DNA of 64,000 bases from Leptothoe spongobia TAU-MAC 1115 (GCF_018739885.1 NZ_JADOES010000007.1:88300-152299); one strand, 5' to 3'. Counted from the first letter of the stretch, positions 1 through 9,388 are shown. Translations and numbers: made by a program. The notes: generated by a model from the sequence alone, not told the origin.

Positions 1-1727
1 TTGAAACCCGGTGGGACATTCCTGGTTGGTGAAGCGCCTGGGGTCCCAACATCCTCCAAACCCTCTCAGGGATTGAAACAAGTCTGAAAATCCTTGGTAT
101 TACGAACAATCAAGTCCCAACATCCTCCAAACCCTCTCAGGGATTGAAACGCGAAAGGAGTGACACCCCCCCCATGAACATAATCGGTCCCAACATCCTC
201 CAAACCCTCTCAGGGATTGAAACAACAATTGCTCTAATGTTCCGATCATGGGGACGAGTCCCAACATCCTCCAAACCCTCTCAGGGATTGAAACATAGAA
301 GGCGTAGGTTTAGAAATCAGTGCAATTAGGGCGTCCCAACATCCTCCAAACCCTCTCAGGGATTGAAACCAACTTGTAAGACTTTATGCAAAAGCTATAA
401 AGCTAAGAAGGTCCCAACATCCTCCAAACCCTCTCAGGGATTGAAACGAAAAAGGAGCTACAGCCATGGAGCTGGGCTTTCAGTCCCAACATCCTCCAAA
501 CCCTCTCAGGGATTGAAACTAGAGGTCATCAGCTAGGGTCTGGCCCTAGTTGTGGTCCCAACATCCTCCAAACCCTCTCAGGGATTGAAACGCCATACCG
601 CGTTTTGTATGGGTTTGGGCACCATGTCCCAACATCCTCCAAACCCTCTCAGGGATTGAAACCACTTGCCATATTTCAGCGCTGACGGGCCACCGGGTCC
701 CAACATCCTCCAAACCCTCTCAGGGATTGAAACCCATTACAGGCCATTGTCTGGAACGGGAACCAGGCAGTCCCAACATCCTCCAAACCCTCTCAGGGAT
801 TGAAACCAAGCGTTGCCGTTGCCGTTGCCGTTGTTGCTGTGGTCCCAACATCCTCCAAACCCTCTCAGGGATTGAAACGTAATCTTAATTCTCCAAGCAA
901 GTTGATTATTGAGTCCCAACATCCTCCAAACCCTCTCAGGGATTGAAACCATCAGAGCCCCGCATAAAAACCATCGACCTATCGTCCCAACATCCTCCAA
1001 ACCCTCTCAGGGATTGAAACAGGATTTTCACATTTTGTCCATCGACTCATATTCGTCCCAACATCCTCCAAACCCTCTCAGGGATTGAAACCAGTCGGCT
1101 CTCGCCTAAAGTCAGCCACTACGCTAGTCCCAACATCCTCCAAACCCTCTCAGGGATTGAAACAGATTGTTGTTGCTATCTGCCAGTTAAGCGACTTGGT
1201 CCCAACATCCTCCAAACCCTCTCAGGGATTGAAACGCTCCAACTGGCTCTGGCAAGTCGGTCTTGTTGGGTCCCAACATCCTCCAAACCCTCTCAGGGAT
1301 TGAAACAGGAGCCAATGGAGTAGGAGAGTCGACTTTATTGGTCCCAACATCCTCCAAACCCTCTCAGGGATTGAAACAAGGTAGATAGCCGTAAGCTAGC
1401 AACGTTAGAGAGGTCCCAACATCCTCCAAACCCTCTCAGGGATTGAAACACCATCGAAATACCAATAGCTAAATTTCTTTCGCAGTCCCAACATCCTCCA
1501 AACCCTCTCAGGGATTGAAACATCTAGAAAGTTTTGAGTATCTTGCAATATTTCTAGTCCCAACATCCTCCAAACCCTCTCAGGGATTGAAACTCAGTAT
1601 CGGTCCAATCCCCCTGCATGCCCCAACACCCTCCAAACCCTCTCAGGGATTGAAACCGATGTGGGTAATGAGTCTGAATCCATGAGCTGAATCCCAACAC
1701 CCTCTAAACCCTCTCAGGGATCGATTA
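1..1727 (+). CRISPR. CRISPR array, trailer end, 24 repeats plus a partial one
   Basis: A 37-nt repeat beginning GTCCCAACATCC and ending GGGATTGAAAC recurs about every 71 bases. Starts are at 43, 114, 187, 258, 333, 411, 483, 555, 626, 697, 770, 842, 913, 984, 1055, 1127, 1199, 1270, 1341, 1413, 1485 and 1557. Variant copies follow at 1620 and 1691, and bases 1–7 are the end of a further repeat, so the array continues to the left. Spacers are about 33–41 nt and all differ. The last two repeats are degenerate: the 1620 copy has CAC for CAT and GCCC for GTCC, and the 1691 copy has lost the ATTGAAAC end. Degeneration marks the trailer, so the leader should be left of the window and transcription should run on the plus strand, giving an ATTGAAAC 5' handle. 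No cas gene is in the window, so the type cannot be assigned. Confidence 0.98.
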
Positions 1728-1809
1728 ACATTGGCCTATAAAAAATGAGTTTATTCCCCTAATAAGCAATAAACTTGATTACTGGCTGAGCTCGTACCCT
1801 CTAAAACAT

Positions 1810-1855
1810 GACGCCTCCTAATGGACTAACCTGATGCTGCCCTTAACCAGGCGTC
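1810..1855 (-). terminator. possible terminator hairpin after ald
   Basis: Read on the minus strand, GACGCC and GGCGTC form a 6-bp stem around about 34 nt, followed by ATGTTTTAG. It lies 26–71 bases past the ald stop and before the CRISPR trailer. The long loop and short T run make it weak. Confidence 0.25.
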
Positions 1856-1880
1856 TGGTCTGTGTTTTAAATGAGACACA

Positions 1881-2972
1881 TTAGGCAGCTACCATGACCG
1901 GAAAAGTCTCTTGTACCGCTGGATGAACAATCTTGCCATCGGTAACATTCAATCCCTGGGCCAGAGCCGCATCTTTTACAAAAGCGTCTTGCCCATGGTC
2001 AGCTAGTTTGAGAACATAGGGTAAAGTGCTGTTATTCAATGCCTGGGTTGCTGTCCAAGGGGTGGCTCCTGGCATGTTGGGGACACCAAAGTGAACCACA
2101 CCTGATTCAACATAAGTAGGCTGGGTGTGGGATGTGGGGCGCAAGGTTTCAATGCAGCCACCCTGATCAACAGCAACATCAATGATGACTGAACCAGGAC
2201 GCATTTTTGTAACCAGGGCTTGGTTGACCAATGTGGGTGCTTTGCGACCTGGTATAAGTACAGCTCCAATCAGTAAATCAGCATCGGGAACAACCCGCTC
2301 AATTTGAGTCGATGTACTGTAAAGCAATTCCACACGCGAGCCGAAGAGGGTTTCCAGGTAAGCCAGACGATCCACATTAATGTCTAAAATCTGCACCTGG
2401 GCTCCCATGCCTACGGCAATCCGTGCAGCTTCTGTGCCAACAATGCCGCCGCCCAAAATCACCACACGCCCCGGCTGTACACCGGGAACACCACCAAGCA
2501 AGACGCCTCGACCACCCTGTTGTTTTTCTAGATAGCGGGCACCAAACTGTACAGCTAACCGACCGGCAATGATGCTCATGGGGGTGAGCAGGGGAAGTTT
2601 CCCATCGGTCGTCATGACGGTTTCGTATGAGATCGCACTCCCCCTACTCGTTACCAATGCCTCCGTTAACTGGGGTTCTGCCGCCAAATGCAAGTAGGTA
2701 AACAGCAGCAAATCATCGCGAAAGTATGGATATTCAGAAGGCTGAGGTTCTTTAACCTTGACTACCATATCCTGGGACCATGGCATGGCCGGATCCAACA
2801 CCAGCGTTGCTCCAGCCGCCGCATAATCTGCATTAGAAAAGCCAGCCCCACGACCCGCATTTTCCTGAACAACAACCTGATGGCCCCTTTGACACAGTGC
2901 CTGGACACTGGCGGGCGTTAATCCAACGCGAAATTCTTGATCTTTGATCTCTTTGGGCAGTCCAATTCTCAT
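1881..2972 (-). CDS. ald: alanine dehydrogenase
   Basis: This 363-residue protein matches NAD-dependent L-alanine dehydrogenase, which interconverts alanine with pyruvate, ammonia and NADH in the cytoplasm. The N-terminus MRIGLPKE is typical. Residues matching known substrate and catalytic positions are Arg15 (RVGLTP), Lys74 (VKVKEP), His95 (TYLHLA) and Asp269 (DVAVDQGG). The dinucleotide-binding loop GGGIVG is at about 174–179. Length is normal for the family. A strong AGGAGG ribosome site lies 11 bases upstream of the ATG, which fixes the start. The gene runs opposite to the SDR/TauE/transaminase group. An alanine-forming transaminase and an alanine-family symporter nearby suggest it recycles alanine to pyruvate and releases ammonium. 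Confidence 0.97.
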   Translation of the reverse strand: MRIGLPKEIKDQEFRVGLTPASVQALCQRGHQVVVQENAGRGAGFSNADYAAAGATLVLDPAMPWSQDMVVKVKEPQPSEYPYFRDDLLLFTYLHLAAEPQLTEALVTSRGSAISYETVMTTDGKLPLLTPMSIIAGRLAVQFGARYLEKQQGGRGVLLGGVPGVQPGRVVILGGGIVGTEAARIAVGMGAQVQILDINVDRLAYLETLFGSRVELLYSTSTQIERVVPDADLLIGAVLIPGRKAPTLVNQALVTKMRPGSVIIDVAVDQGGCIETLRPTSHTQPTYVESGVVHFGVPNMPGATPWTATQALNNSTLPYVLKLADHGQDAFVKDAALAQGLNVTDGKIVHPAVQETFPVMVAA

Positions 2973-3794
2973 GACAAATTAACCTCCTATTGGTTAAGGA
3001 CGTATCTTATTTCTGTTGTCGAAATACTTCCTGAGATGTGAGGTGGAGATGTGGGGAAAGCCACCTGTTCTCATCAAAAGCTATGACTTGAACGTTAACA
3101 CTAATTTTGAAGATTAATCAATAGAATTTGTAGTCTATTGATAACAAATGGTGAAAATATTGGGATACCCGCGTAAGCCGGGAAATATCAATAAGTAGAT
3201 TATGATACAAACATTGCAACTATTTATTGCTAATATTGCAGTATTGAAGACTCGCTGCATAGGCCTTGAAAGATGTTGGTGCTATCTATCTACTTTTCAT
3301 CTCTAAGCCCATGTCATGAACCCTCCAACTTAAATACCAAGGAGGGGCGGCTTCATAAGCACTTGCTCAAATGGAATGGTGTGGGTTCTCCTTACGCCGT
3401 CGTGCTTGTGTAAGCCTACATGATGGCCTCGACTATCCTTAAGTTGCGGAGCCTGGTCAGAATTATGCTGGCCGATTAGGGAGCTACTGCTCTTAAGACA
3501 AAGTAGTATATGTACGATGCTCACCGTGAAATTTTTGGGTGGCTCTGACATAGCGCTAAATCTGTAGGTTTGACTAGAGTCGATGCTGTGCCGACGTCAG
3601 CATCCTAAAGTTTTTTTGTTTTCATTTGCTGATATTTCTGAGTGTTTCTAGGTGATTCATCTAGAGCTTAAACGTGTTAATGCCAAAATGTGGGGTGGCG
3701 TGAGACGGTTAGGTCTAGATGATGCCGGGCGGGGAAATGTTTGGCATTCTGAACAGATATAGGCTTACTACAACATCAGGAGTGATTCTTTGCT
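2973..3794. other. 822-base intergenic region between ald and the SDR gene
   Basis: This is the divergent space upstream of ald (minus) and the SDR gene (plus). I see no convincing gene; a 73-codon minus-strand frame at 3330–3551 has no recognisable features. A perfect 9-bp inverted repeat with an 8-nt spacer (ATCAATAGA...TCTATTGAT) lies at 3117–3142, about 145–170 bases upstream of ald. It could be an operator or a transcript hairpin. No regulator family can be named from it. Confidence 0.5.
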
Positions 3795-4574
3795 ATGGCC
3801 CTATCTTTAAATAATCAGTGCGTGCTCATTACGGGCGCTAGCAGTGGCATTGGTCAATCCTGTGCCCGACTTCTTGCCCAGGCAGGGGCTCGGCTGATCC
3901 TGGCTGCTCGTCGCAAGGAAAAACTGAAAACATTATCAGATGAACTGCAGGAAAAATATCAAACCCAGACACTCCTCTTGTGTGTAGATGTACAAGAGCG
4001 TCAGACCGTGACAACAGCCCTTGAAGGCTTACCTGCAGCCTGGAAATCAATTGATGTGTTGATTAACAATGCAGGGCTGAGTCGAGGCTTGGAAAAACAG
4101 TACGAATCTCCTGTCCAAGATTGGGAGGAAATGATTGACACCAATATGAAAGGATTGCTGTACGTTACCCGTGCCGTTGTGCCAGGAATGGTGGCGCGCG
4201 GGCGCGGGCATGTGGTCAACATTGGCTCGATTGCAGCCAGGCAAACGTATACGGGGGGCAGTGTTTACTGTGCCACTAAGGCAGCGGTAAAGTCCTTGTC
4301 TGAGGGATTAAAAATTGATCTATTGGGGACTCCTGTACGGGTAACCAACATCGAACCAGGGTTAGTAGAAACAGAGTTTAGCAATGTGCGATTTCGGGGT
4401 GATGACCACAGGGCCAACTCGGTTTATACCGGCATGACGCCCCTTACCCCAGATGATATTGCTGACACCATTGTGTTTGCAGTGACTCGTCCTGCCCACG
4501 TCAATATCAGCGAAATTTTTGTTATGCCCACCGATCAATCGTCGGTTACCCATGTCCACAGGAGAACGGTCTGA
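3795..4574 (+). CDS. SDR oxidoreductase, YdfG/sulfoacetaldehyde-reductase-like
   Basis: A classical short-chain dehydrogenase of 259 residues. It has the cofactor loop GASSGIG (14–20), NNAG (91–94), and the catalytic Ser145, Tyr158 and Lys162 (YCATK). ARR at 38–40 after the second strand suggests NADP(H) preference. The C-terminal part (EPGLVETEF, LTPDDIADTIVFAVTRP) is typical of the YdfG group of 3-hydroxy-acid dehydrogenases, which also contains sulfoacetaldehyde reductase IsfD. The TauE/SafE gene begins 2 bases after the stop, so the two are surely co-transcribed. Since that neighbour is an organosulfonate or sulfite exporter family and a Tpa-like transaminase follows, an IsfD role is plausible, but the sequence alone does not prove the substrate. 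Confidence 0.9.
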   Translation: MALSLNNQCVLITGASSGIGQSCARLLAQAGARLILAARRKEKLKTLSDELQEKYQTQTLLLCVDVQERQTVTTALEGLPAAWKSIDVLINNAGLSRGLEKQYESPVQDWEEMIDTNMKGLLYVTRAVVPGMVARGRGHVVNIGSIAARQTYTGGSVYCATKAAVKSLSEGLKIDLLGTPVRVTNIEPGLVETEFSNVRFRGDDHRANSVYTGMTPLTPDDIADTIVFAVTRPAHVNISEIFVMPTDQSSVTHVHRRTV

Positions 4575-4576
4575 CA

Positions 4577-5299
4577 ATGGAATTGCTCATTGTCATCACT
4601 ACGTTTGTAGCCGCCTTTGTCCAGGGGGTGTCAGGCTTTGGTTTTGCCCTGGTGGCGATGCCAATTTTGTCTGGTTTAACCAGTATCCAAACCGCAGCTC
4701 CCCTGGTGGCCCTGACGACGTTAACCAATAACCTCCTCCTATGTATTTACTACCGTCAATCCTTCGACCAAAATGTTGTCAAAAATTTGTTACTGGGATC
4801 AGTATTAGGGATTCCCATAGGTTTTCTAGCCTTAAATTATCTGCCTACAGCGTTGATGTTAATCGCATTAGGCATCCTCATCGTCACCTACTCTCTGTAT
4901 TCATTAGTCAGTCCAGTTGTGCCAGTTTTGAAGTCTAGGCTGTGGGCCTACGGTGCTGGCTTCTCATCAGGCATTTTGCTGGGTTGTTTTAACCTGCCGG
5001 GACCCCCCATTATTCTCTATGGCAGTAGTCAACGGTGGTCTCAGGAACGATTTAAGGGTAATCTCAGCAGTTTTTTCTGGATAAGTGTCGCCATTGTTGT
5101 TGTGGGACATGGGTTACAACAACGCATCTCAGCAGATATTATTCGACAGTTTTTAATAGCTGTCCCTAGTTTAATGCTGGGATTATGCCTTGGTGTTGCT
5201 CTAGCAAAGCAGTTTAATCCTAATGTTTTTCGAAAAATTGTCACCATTTTATTGTCGATAATTGGAGTACGGCTGATTATTTCTGGATTTTACTTATAA
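4577..5299 (+). CDS. TauE/SafE family membrane exporter
   Basis: A 240-residue, very hydrophobic inner-membrane protein with about seven or eight predicted membrane segments. The N-terminus carries the family-like VQGVSGFGFALVAMP motif (about 14–28), and a second glycine/proline-rich repeat follows near residues 138–150 (LGCFNLPGPPIILYG). The family exports sulfite, sulfoacetate or related organosulfonates; the IsfE member exports isethionate. The start is 2 bases after the SDR stop, implying translational coupling. With the SDR it forms a reductase–exporter pair, which I read as possible isethionate formation and export. A general anion role cannot be excluded. Confidence 0.9.
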   Translation: MELLIVITTFVAAFVQGVSGFGFALVAMPILSGLTSIQTAAPLVALTTLTNNLLLCIYYRQSFDQNVVKNLLLGSVLGIPIGFLALNYLPTALMLIALGILIVTYSLYSLVSPVVPVLKSRLWAYGAGFSSGILLGCFNLPGPPIILYGSSQRWSQERFKGNLSSFFWISVAIVVVGHGLQQRISADIIRQFLIAVPSLMLGLCLGVALAKQFNPNVFRKIVTILLSIIGVRLIISGFYL

Positions 5300-5651
5300 C
5301 TAGAAAACTATTTTTAGAAAGGATAGCAATGCCCTTTGAGATGGGCTTAAGAGCATGCTGCCTGATTTTTTTGCGTCATAAATGTTAACACTTTCAAGGC
5401 ATGGTTTTACTGACTTAAGATCAGCTTTTCTAGGTAAGAATCTTTTGTTAGATCGTGTGTAAATATACAGAAGAGAGCTTTTGATTGCTTTTATTGTATA
5501 GAACAACATTTGTAGGAATTTGCTTCACGATAAAAGTGCTCTGCGTCCAGATTAAAGTCCAGGGTGTTCTATAGGAAAACTACTGTTCAGGATGCAGGCA
5601 AAATTTCATTAGCTCTTTAGAAATGTTCTGTCACTTTAGGGACTGTTTTTA
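5300..5651. other. 352-base intergenic region, no gene seen
   Basis: AT-rich spacer between the exporter and the transaminase. No ORF, RNA or clear terminator is convincing. The transaminase probably has its own promoter here. Confidence 0.5.
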
Positions 5652-7043
5652 ATGTTTGCTAGTTTGAGTCCAGAAAAGACTGATTTATCCAAAATGGATG
5701 CCGCATCCCTTTGGCATTCTCTGGTACAGCACAAGCCGTTTTCTCAAAAACCACCCAAGTGTATGGCCCGTGGGGTGGGCTGTCATGTGACAGATACAGA
5801 GGGAGTTGAATACTTCGACGGTGTTTCCGGATTGTGGTGTGTGAATGTAGGCTATGGTCGTCAAGAGCTGGCGGAAGTGGCCTATGGACAGATGGTGGAT
5901 CTGGCGTATTTTCCGCTCACCTCCATGGGCCATGAGCCCGGCATCCGTCTGGCCCACAAGCTACTGGAACTGCTGGGCTATGAGGGGAAGGTGTTCTTTT
6001 CCACGAGTGGTTCAGAAGCCAATGAAACGGCTTTTAAGATTGCCCGCCAGTACCATGCCCAGACAGCGACCGCTGGCTCTGGTCCGCGCTATAAAATTAT
6101 CTCTCGCTATCGTGGCTACCATGGCCATACCATGGGGGCTTTAAGTGCGACGGCTCAGGCTGAACGTAAGCTGAAGTATGAGCCATTAGTGCCTGGTTTT
6201 CTCCATGTGAGTCCTCCCTACTACTACCGATTTGGCGATGGGCAGCCAGAAGATGTGTACAATGCGGCCTGTTTGCGAGAGTTGGAGCAGACGATTCGCT
6301 ACGAAGGGGCTGAATCTGTTGCAGCGGTCATTGTGGAGCCGATTATCTCGGGTGGTGGAGTGATCCCGCCAACGGAGGGATACTTGCGTGGAGTGCGGGA
6401 GATTTGCGATCGCACCGGCATCTTGCTGATCTACGACGAAGTGGTAAATGGCTTTGGCCGCACCGGCAAAATGTTTGGCTATCAACACTGGGGTGTGGAA
6501 CCCGACATCATTAATTTTGCCAAGGGCCTAACCAGCGGCTATATGCCCCTATCCGCCACGGTGGTCAAACAACATGTCTTTGCAGCCTTTTTGGATGAGC
6601 CGGGTACCGACAGCCATTTTCGCCACATTACCACCTACGGCGGTAGTCCCGTTTGTACAGCGGTTGGCTTAAGAAGCATCGAAATTCTAGAAAGAGAAAA
6701 CCTGTGTGAGCGAGCGGCTGAAATGGGCGAGTATCTCCTGGATAAGTTGCAACAGCGACTGTTGGATCATCCCAACGTGGGAGATATTAGAGGTCAGGGG
6801 CTGTTGCTGGGTATCGAACTGGTGAAAGACAAGGCCAGTAAGACACCGTTAGAGAGCGATATTGTTGCCTCAGTCCCCCGCTACTGCATGGATAAACAGA
6901 TCATCATTGGTCGCAATACCAATACGATTCCTGGATTTACAAATGTATTGATTATGGCCCCACCATTGGTAATCAGCCGAGAAGAAGCTGACCAATTAGC
7001 CGATACCGTCTGCGAGGCTGTTTTCGCTATGCCGAGTTCCTGA
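5652..7043 (+). CDS. class III aminotransferase, taurine:pyruvate aminotransferase-like
   Basis: A 463-residue PLP-dependent omega-transaminase. It shows SGSEANETAFKIAR (119–132), YDEVVNGFGRTG (261–272; Asp262 contacts the PLP nitrogen) and the Schiff-base Lys291 in NFAKGLTSGY. The N-terminal half (LWHSLVQHK, SGLWCVNVGYGR, AYFPLT, SRYRGYHGHTMGAL, KYEPLVPGFLHVSPP) is very like taurine:pyruvate aminotransferase as I remember it. That enzyme turns taurine and pyruvate into sulfoacetaldehyde and alanine. beta-Alanine or other omega-amino-acid transaminases are close alternatives. The neighbours fit the taurine reading: an SDR that could reduce sulfoacetaldehyde, a TauE-type exporter, an alanine-family symporter and alanine dehydrogenase. 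No Xsc (sulfoacetaldehyde acetyltransferase) is present. Confidence 0.88.
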   Translation: MFASLSPEKTDLSKMDAASLWHSLVQHKPFSQKPPKCMARGVGCHVTDTEGVEYFDGVSGLWCVNVGYGRQELAEVAYGQMVDLAYFPLTSMGHEPGIRLAHKLLELLGYEGKVFFSTSGSEANETAFKIARQYHAQTATAGSGPRYKIISRYRGYHGHTMGALSATAQAERKLKYEPLVPGFLHVSPPYYYRFGDGQPEDVYNAACLRELEQTIRYEGAESVAAVIVEPIISGGGVIPPTEGYLRGVREICDRTGILLIYDEVVNGFGRTGKMFGYQHWGVEPDIINFAKGLTSGYMPLSATVVKQHVFAAFLDEPGTDSHFRHITTYGGSPVCTAVGLRSIEILERENLCERAAEMGEYLLDKLQQRLLDHPNVGDIRGQGLLLGIELVKDKASKTPLESDIVASVPRYCMDKQIIIGRNTNTIPGFTNVLIMAPPLVISREEADQLADTVCEAVFAMPSS

Positions 7044-7106
7044 AGTTGTCAAAGATTGGAAAGACGTCTCTAAAAAACAAGGCTTTTATCAGGTTTTCAA
7101 TTAGAT

Positions 7107-7194
7107 CCCCTCCTGGGAGGGGTGCCTGAAAGGCGGGGTGGGTTGACCGCTAGCGCTAACGGCCAACCCACCCCGTTGCCCCTCCTAGGAGGGG
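7107..7194. repeat. GC-rich dispersed inverted repeat, copy 1
   Basis: An 88-base imperfect palindrome bounded by CCCCTCCTGGGAGGGG at one end and CCCCTCCTAGGAGGGG at the other. Inner arms GGCGGGGTGGGTT and AACCCACCCCG flank a centre with GCTAGCGC. A second copy lies at 39369–39459. It has no coding capacity and looks like a non-autonomous inverted-repeat element. Here it lies between the transaminase and the symporter and could also stop transcription. Confidence 0.85.
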
Positions 7195-7265
7195 AGAAAG
7201 TATTGTACTTCGCATTAAGTATTGCATTGAAATTCTGATATCTCTCTCATTTGGAGTCAATACCC

Positions 7266-8846
7266 ATGAAACAACTGCTATCGAGGAAAACCTCGCTGTT
7301 CAGGTTGAAACATTATCTCTACGGCCTTGCCTTTTTACTTATTTTTCTGCCCCGAGTGGCGTTTGCCCAAGACGATGCTGCTCCTGCTGGATTCTTGGGC
7401 TCCATTGAGGCCGGGGTTCAAGGTATCGTTGATATCCTCAACCTTATCTTTTACTTCAAGGTTGGCGGCGAAAATGGCATGCCATTTATCGTACTTTGGT
7501 TGGTGATTGGTGCGGTTTTCTTTACCTTTCGGCTTAAGTTTATCAACATTCGCGCATTTAAGCATGCCATTGATGTGGTACGCGGCAAATACGATAGTGA
7601 AGAAGACGAAGGCGATGTTTCTCACTTTCAGGCACTGGCGGCGGCGCTGTCTGGCACCGTGGGGATTGGTAATATTGCTGGAGTTGCGATCGCAATTCGT
7701 CTCGGCGGTCCTGGAGCCGCATTTTGGATGACCATGGCAGGGTTCCTGGGCATGTCCAGCAAATTTGCCGAATGTACCCTCGGTCAAAAGTATCGTGTGA
7801 TTAAGCCAGACGGGACTGTAGGGGGTGGTCCCATGTATTATCTTTCCCGTGGGCTTTCGGCCATGGGCATGGCCCCGGTAGGTAAAGCTTTGGCCGTGAT
7901 TTTTGCTGTCATGTGCGCCATTGGCAGTTTAGGCATTGGCAACATGTTCCAGGCAAACCAGGCATTTGCTGCTGTTTCCAATGTGTTGCCATTTCTCACT
8001 AGCCTAAGCTGGTTGTTCGGCATTATCTTAGCGCTGATCGTTGGGTTGGTCATTCTGGGTGGAATTGAACGAATTGGCGCGGTGGCCGGTGTGCTAGTAC
8101 CGGTTATGGCAGTGATCTACGCCTTAGCCTGTTTCTGGGTGATGTTGGTAAAACTGCCCGAGGTTCCTGGTGCCATCAGTACCATTATTACCACTGCCTT
8201 TAGCCCAGAAGCATTGGCCGGTGGCGCTATTGGTGCCCTGGTGATTGGATTTCAACGGGCGGCATTCTCCAATGAAGCCGGGTTAGGATCAGCCGCCATT
8301 GCTCACTCTGCCGCTAAAACAGATGAACCGGTTCGAGAAGGGATTGTCGCTTTGTTAGAACCCTTCATTGACACCATGTTCATTTGTAATCTCACGGCCA
8401 TAGTGATTGTGCTCACCGGGGTTTATGCCGACCCGACAGCTACCGACCTCAATGGAGCCCAGCTATCGGCAGCCTCTTTTGAAACCGTGATTAGTTGGTT
8501 CCCCTATGTGATTGCAGTCGCCGGATTTTTGTTTGCACTATCAACGATGATTTCCTGGAGTTATTATGGGCAACAATCCTGGGCCTTTCTCTTTGGTGAG
8601 AGTACCACAAATATCTACAAGGGTATTTTTCTATTCTGTGTCTTTGTAGGGGCAGTAGTTAACCTGGGACCTGTCCTTGAGTTCAGTGACATTATGGCCC
8701 TGGCCATGTCATTACCAAATCTGTTGGGCTGCTTTTTGATGTCAGGGCTGATTGCTAGAGAATTAACAAGCTACATGGATCGGCTGAAGTCAGGAGAAAT
8801 GCTACCAGAACCTCAGGTTGCTCAAGAAACTGTATTGCGGAGATAA
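7266..8846 (+). CDS. AGCS family sodium:alanine/amino-acid symporter
   Basis: A 526-residue multispanning cation:amino-acid symporter. The family signature region GTVGIGNIAGVAIAIRLGGP, followed by AAFWMTMAGFLGMSSKFAE, is present, as is FSNEAGLGSAAIAH. I start at the ATG at 7266, not the in-frame TTG at 7251, because GGAG at 7253–7256 then sits at good spacing. The N-terminus has a hydrophobic stretch ending RVAFAQDD, resembling a cleavable signal or extended leader. The substrate is probably alanine, glycine or a similar small amino acid; taurine is possible in this context. The UspA gene follows after 5 bases. Confidence 0.93.
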   Translation: MKQLLSRKTSLFRLKHYLYGLAFLLIFLPRVAFAQDDAAPAGFLGSIEAGVQGIVDILNLIFYFKVGGENGMPFIVLWLVIGAVFFTFRLKFINIRAFKHAIDVVRGKYDSEEDEGDVSHFQALAAALSGTVGIGNIAGVAIAIRLGGPGAAFWMTMAGFLGMSSKFAECTLGQKYRVIKPDGTVGGGPMYYLSRGLSAMGMAPVGKALAVIFAVMCAIGSLGIGNMFQANQAFAAVSNVLPFLTSLSWLFGIILALIVGLVILGGIERIGAVAGVLVPVMAVIYALACFWVMLVKLPEVPGAISTIITTAFSPEALAGGAIGALVIGFQRAAFSNEAGLGSAAIAHSAAKTDEPVREGIVALLEPFIDTMFICNLTAIVIVLTGVYADPTATDLNGAQLSAASFETVISWFPYVIAVAGFLFALSTMISWSYYGQQSWAFLFGESTTNIYKGIFLFCVFVGAVVNLGPVLEFSDIMALAMSLPNLLGCFLMSGLIARELTSYMDRLKSGEMLPEPQVAQETVLRR

Positions 8847-8851
8847 ATGAG

Positions 8852-9277
8852 ATGAGTTGGCTTAAACGAAAATCTGTTCTCATTCCCATTGATTTTTCTG
8901 ATCTTTCTTATCAAGCACTGGAGCCAGCCAAAGAACAGGTTGAAAACATTTCGGCCTTAAAGCTGATTCATGTCCTGTCACCATTACATCCTGCTGACCC
9001 AGCAGCTATGTGGGATACAGTCAGTGATCAGGACCGCAAACAAAAAGTGCGAGCGTTTACCCGTGATAAGCTCAGCGAAATGGGATACGACGATATTCAC
9101 ATTGAAGTCGCCATTGGTGACCCCATGTCAAAAATTATGGACTATGCCCAGGAAATAGATGCCGACCTGATTGTGATGTCATCCCACGGGCGCAAAGGTG
9201 TTAGCCATTTTCTGATGGGCTCTGTCGCTGAACAGGTTGTGCGATTGTCCCATTGTCCGGTGCTGATTCTCAAGTAG
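8852..9277 (+). CDS. universal stress protein, UspA family
   Basis: A 141-residue single-domain Usp. It opens with SVLIPIDFSDLSYQAL and ends with a nucleotide-loop region SSHGRKGVSHFLMGS followed by VAEQVVRLSHCPVLIL. In ATP-binding members this loop is G-x2-G-x9-G-S/T; here the first Gly is Ser, so nucleotide binding is likely but not certain. It starts 5 bases after the symporter stop, so it is in the same operon. Usp proteins are often paired with transporters, where they may modulate activity. That role is inferred. Confidence 0.94.
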   Translation: MSWLKRKSVLIPIDFSDLSYQALEPAKEQVENISALKLIHVLSPLHPADPAAMWDTVSDQDRKQKVRAFTRDKLSEMGYDDIHIEVAIGDPMSKIMDYAQEIDADLIVMSSHGRKGVSHFLMGSVAEQVVRLSHCPVLILK

Positions 9278-9308
9278 GTGCAACCTTGACAGAAGACTAT
9301 TTATCGGG

Positions 9309-9343
9309 TGAACATCTCGTCCAGCAAGATGTTCACCTTTTGT
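9309..9343 (+). terminator. Rho-independent terminator of the symporter–usp operon
   Basis: A perfect 11-bp stem, GGTGAACATCT and AGATGTTCACC, encloses a 9-nt loop and is followed by TTTT. It begins 31 bases after the usp stop codon on the plus strand. Confidence 0.9.
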
Positions 9344-9350
9344 GTGGGAT

Positions 9351-9388
9351 GCCAACCCCCTCCAACCCCCTCTCAGGGATTGAAACAA
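9351..9388 (+). repeat. orphan CRISPR-like repeat
   Basis: A single sequence ending CTCTCAGGGATTGAAAC with upstream CCAAC, CCTCCAA and CCC blocks closely matches the array repeat at 1–1727, with a few substitutions and a small indel. It stands alone, about 7.6 kb beyond the array trailer, directly after the usp terminator and next to a dispersed repeat element. There is no second repeat or spacer. Confidence 0.85.

Noticed and set aside
807..841. Spacer with GTTGCC repeats resembling part of the DGR template
   Set aside because: Similarity is only the low-complexity GTTGC pattern; the order of bases does not match, so no self-targeting is claimed.
144..1523. Several open frames inside the CRISPR array
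   Set aside because: They translate repeats and spacers and have no independent coding signals.
3330..3551. 73-codon minus-strand frame
   Set aside because: No ribosome site, domain or conserved feature seen.
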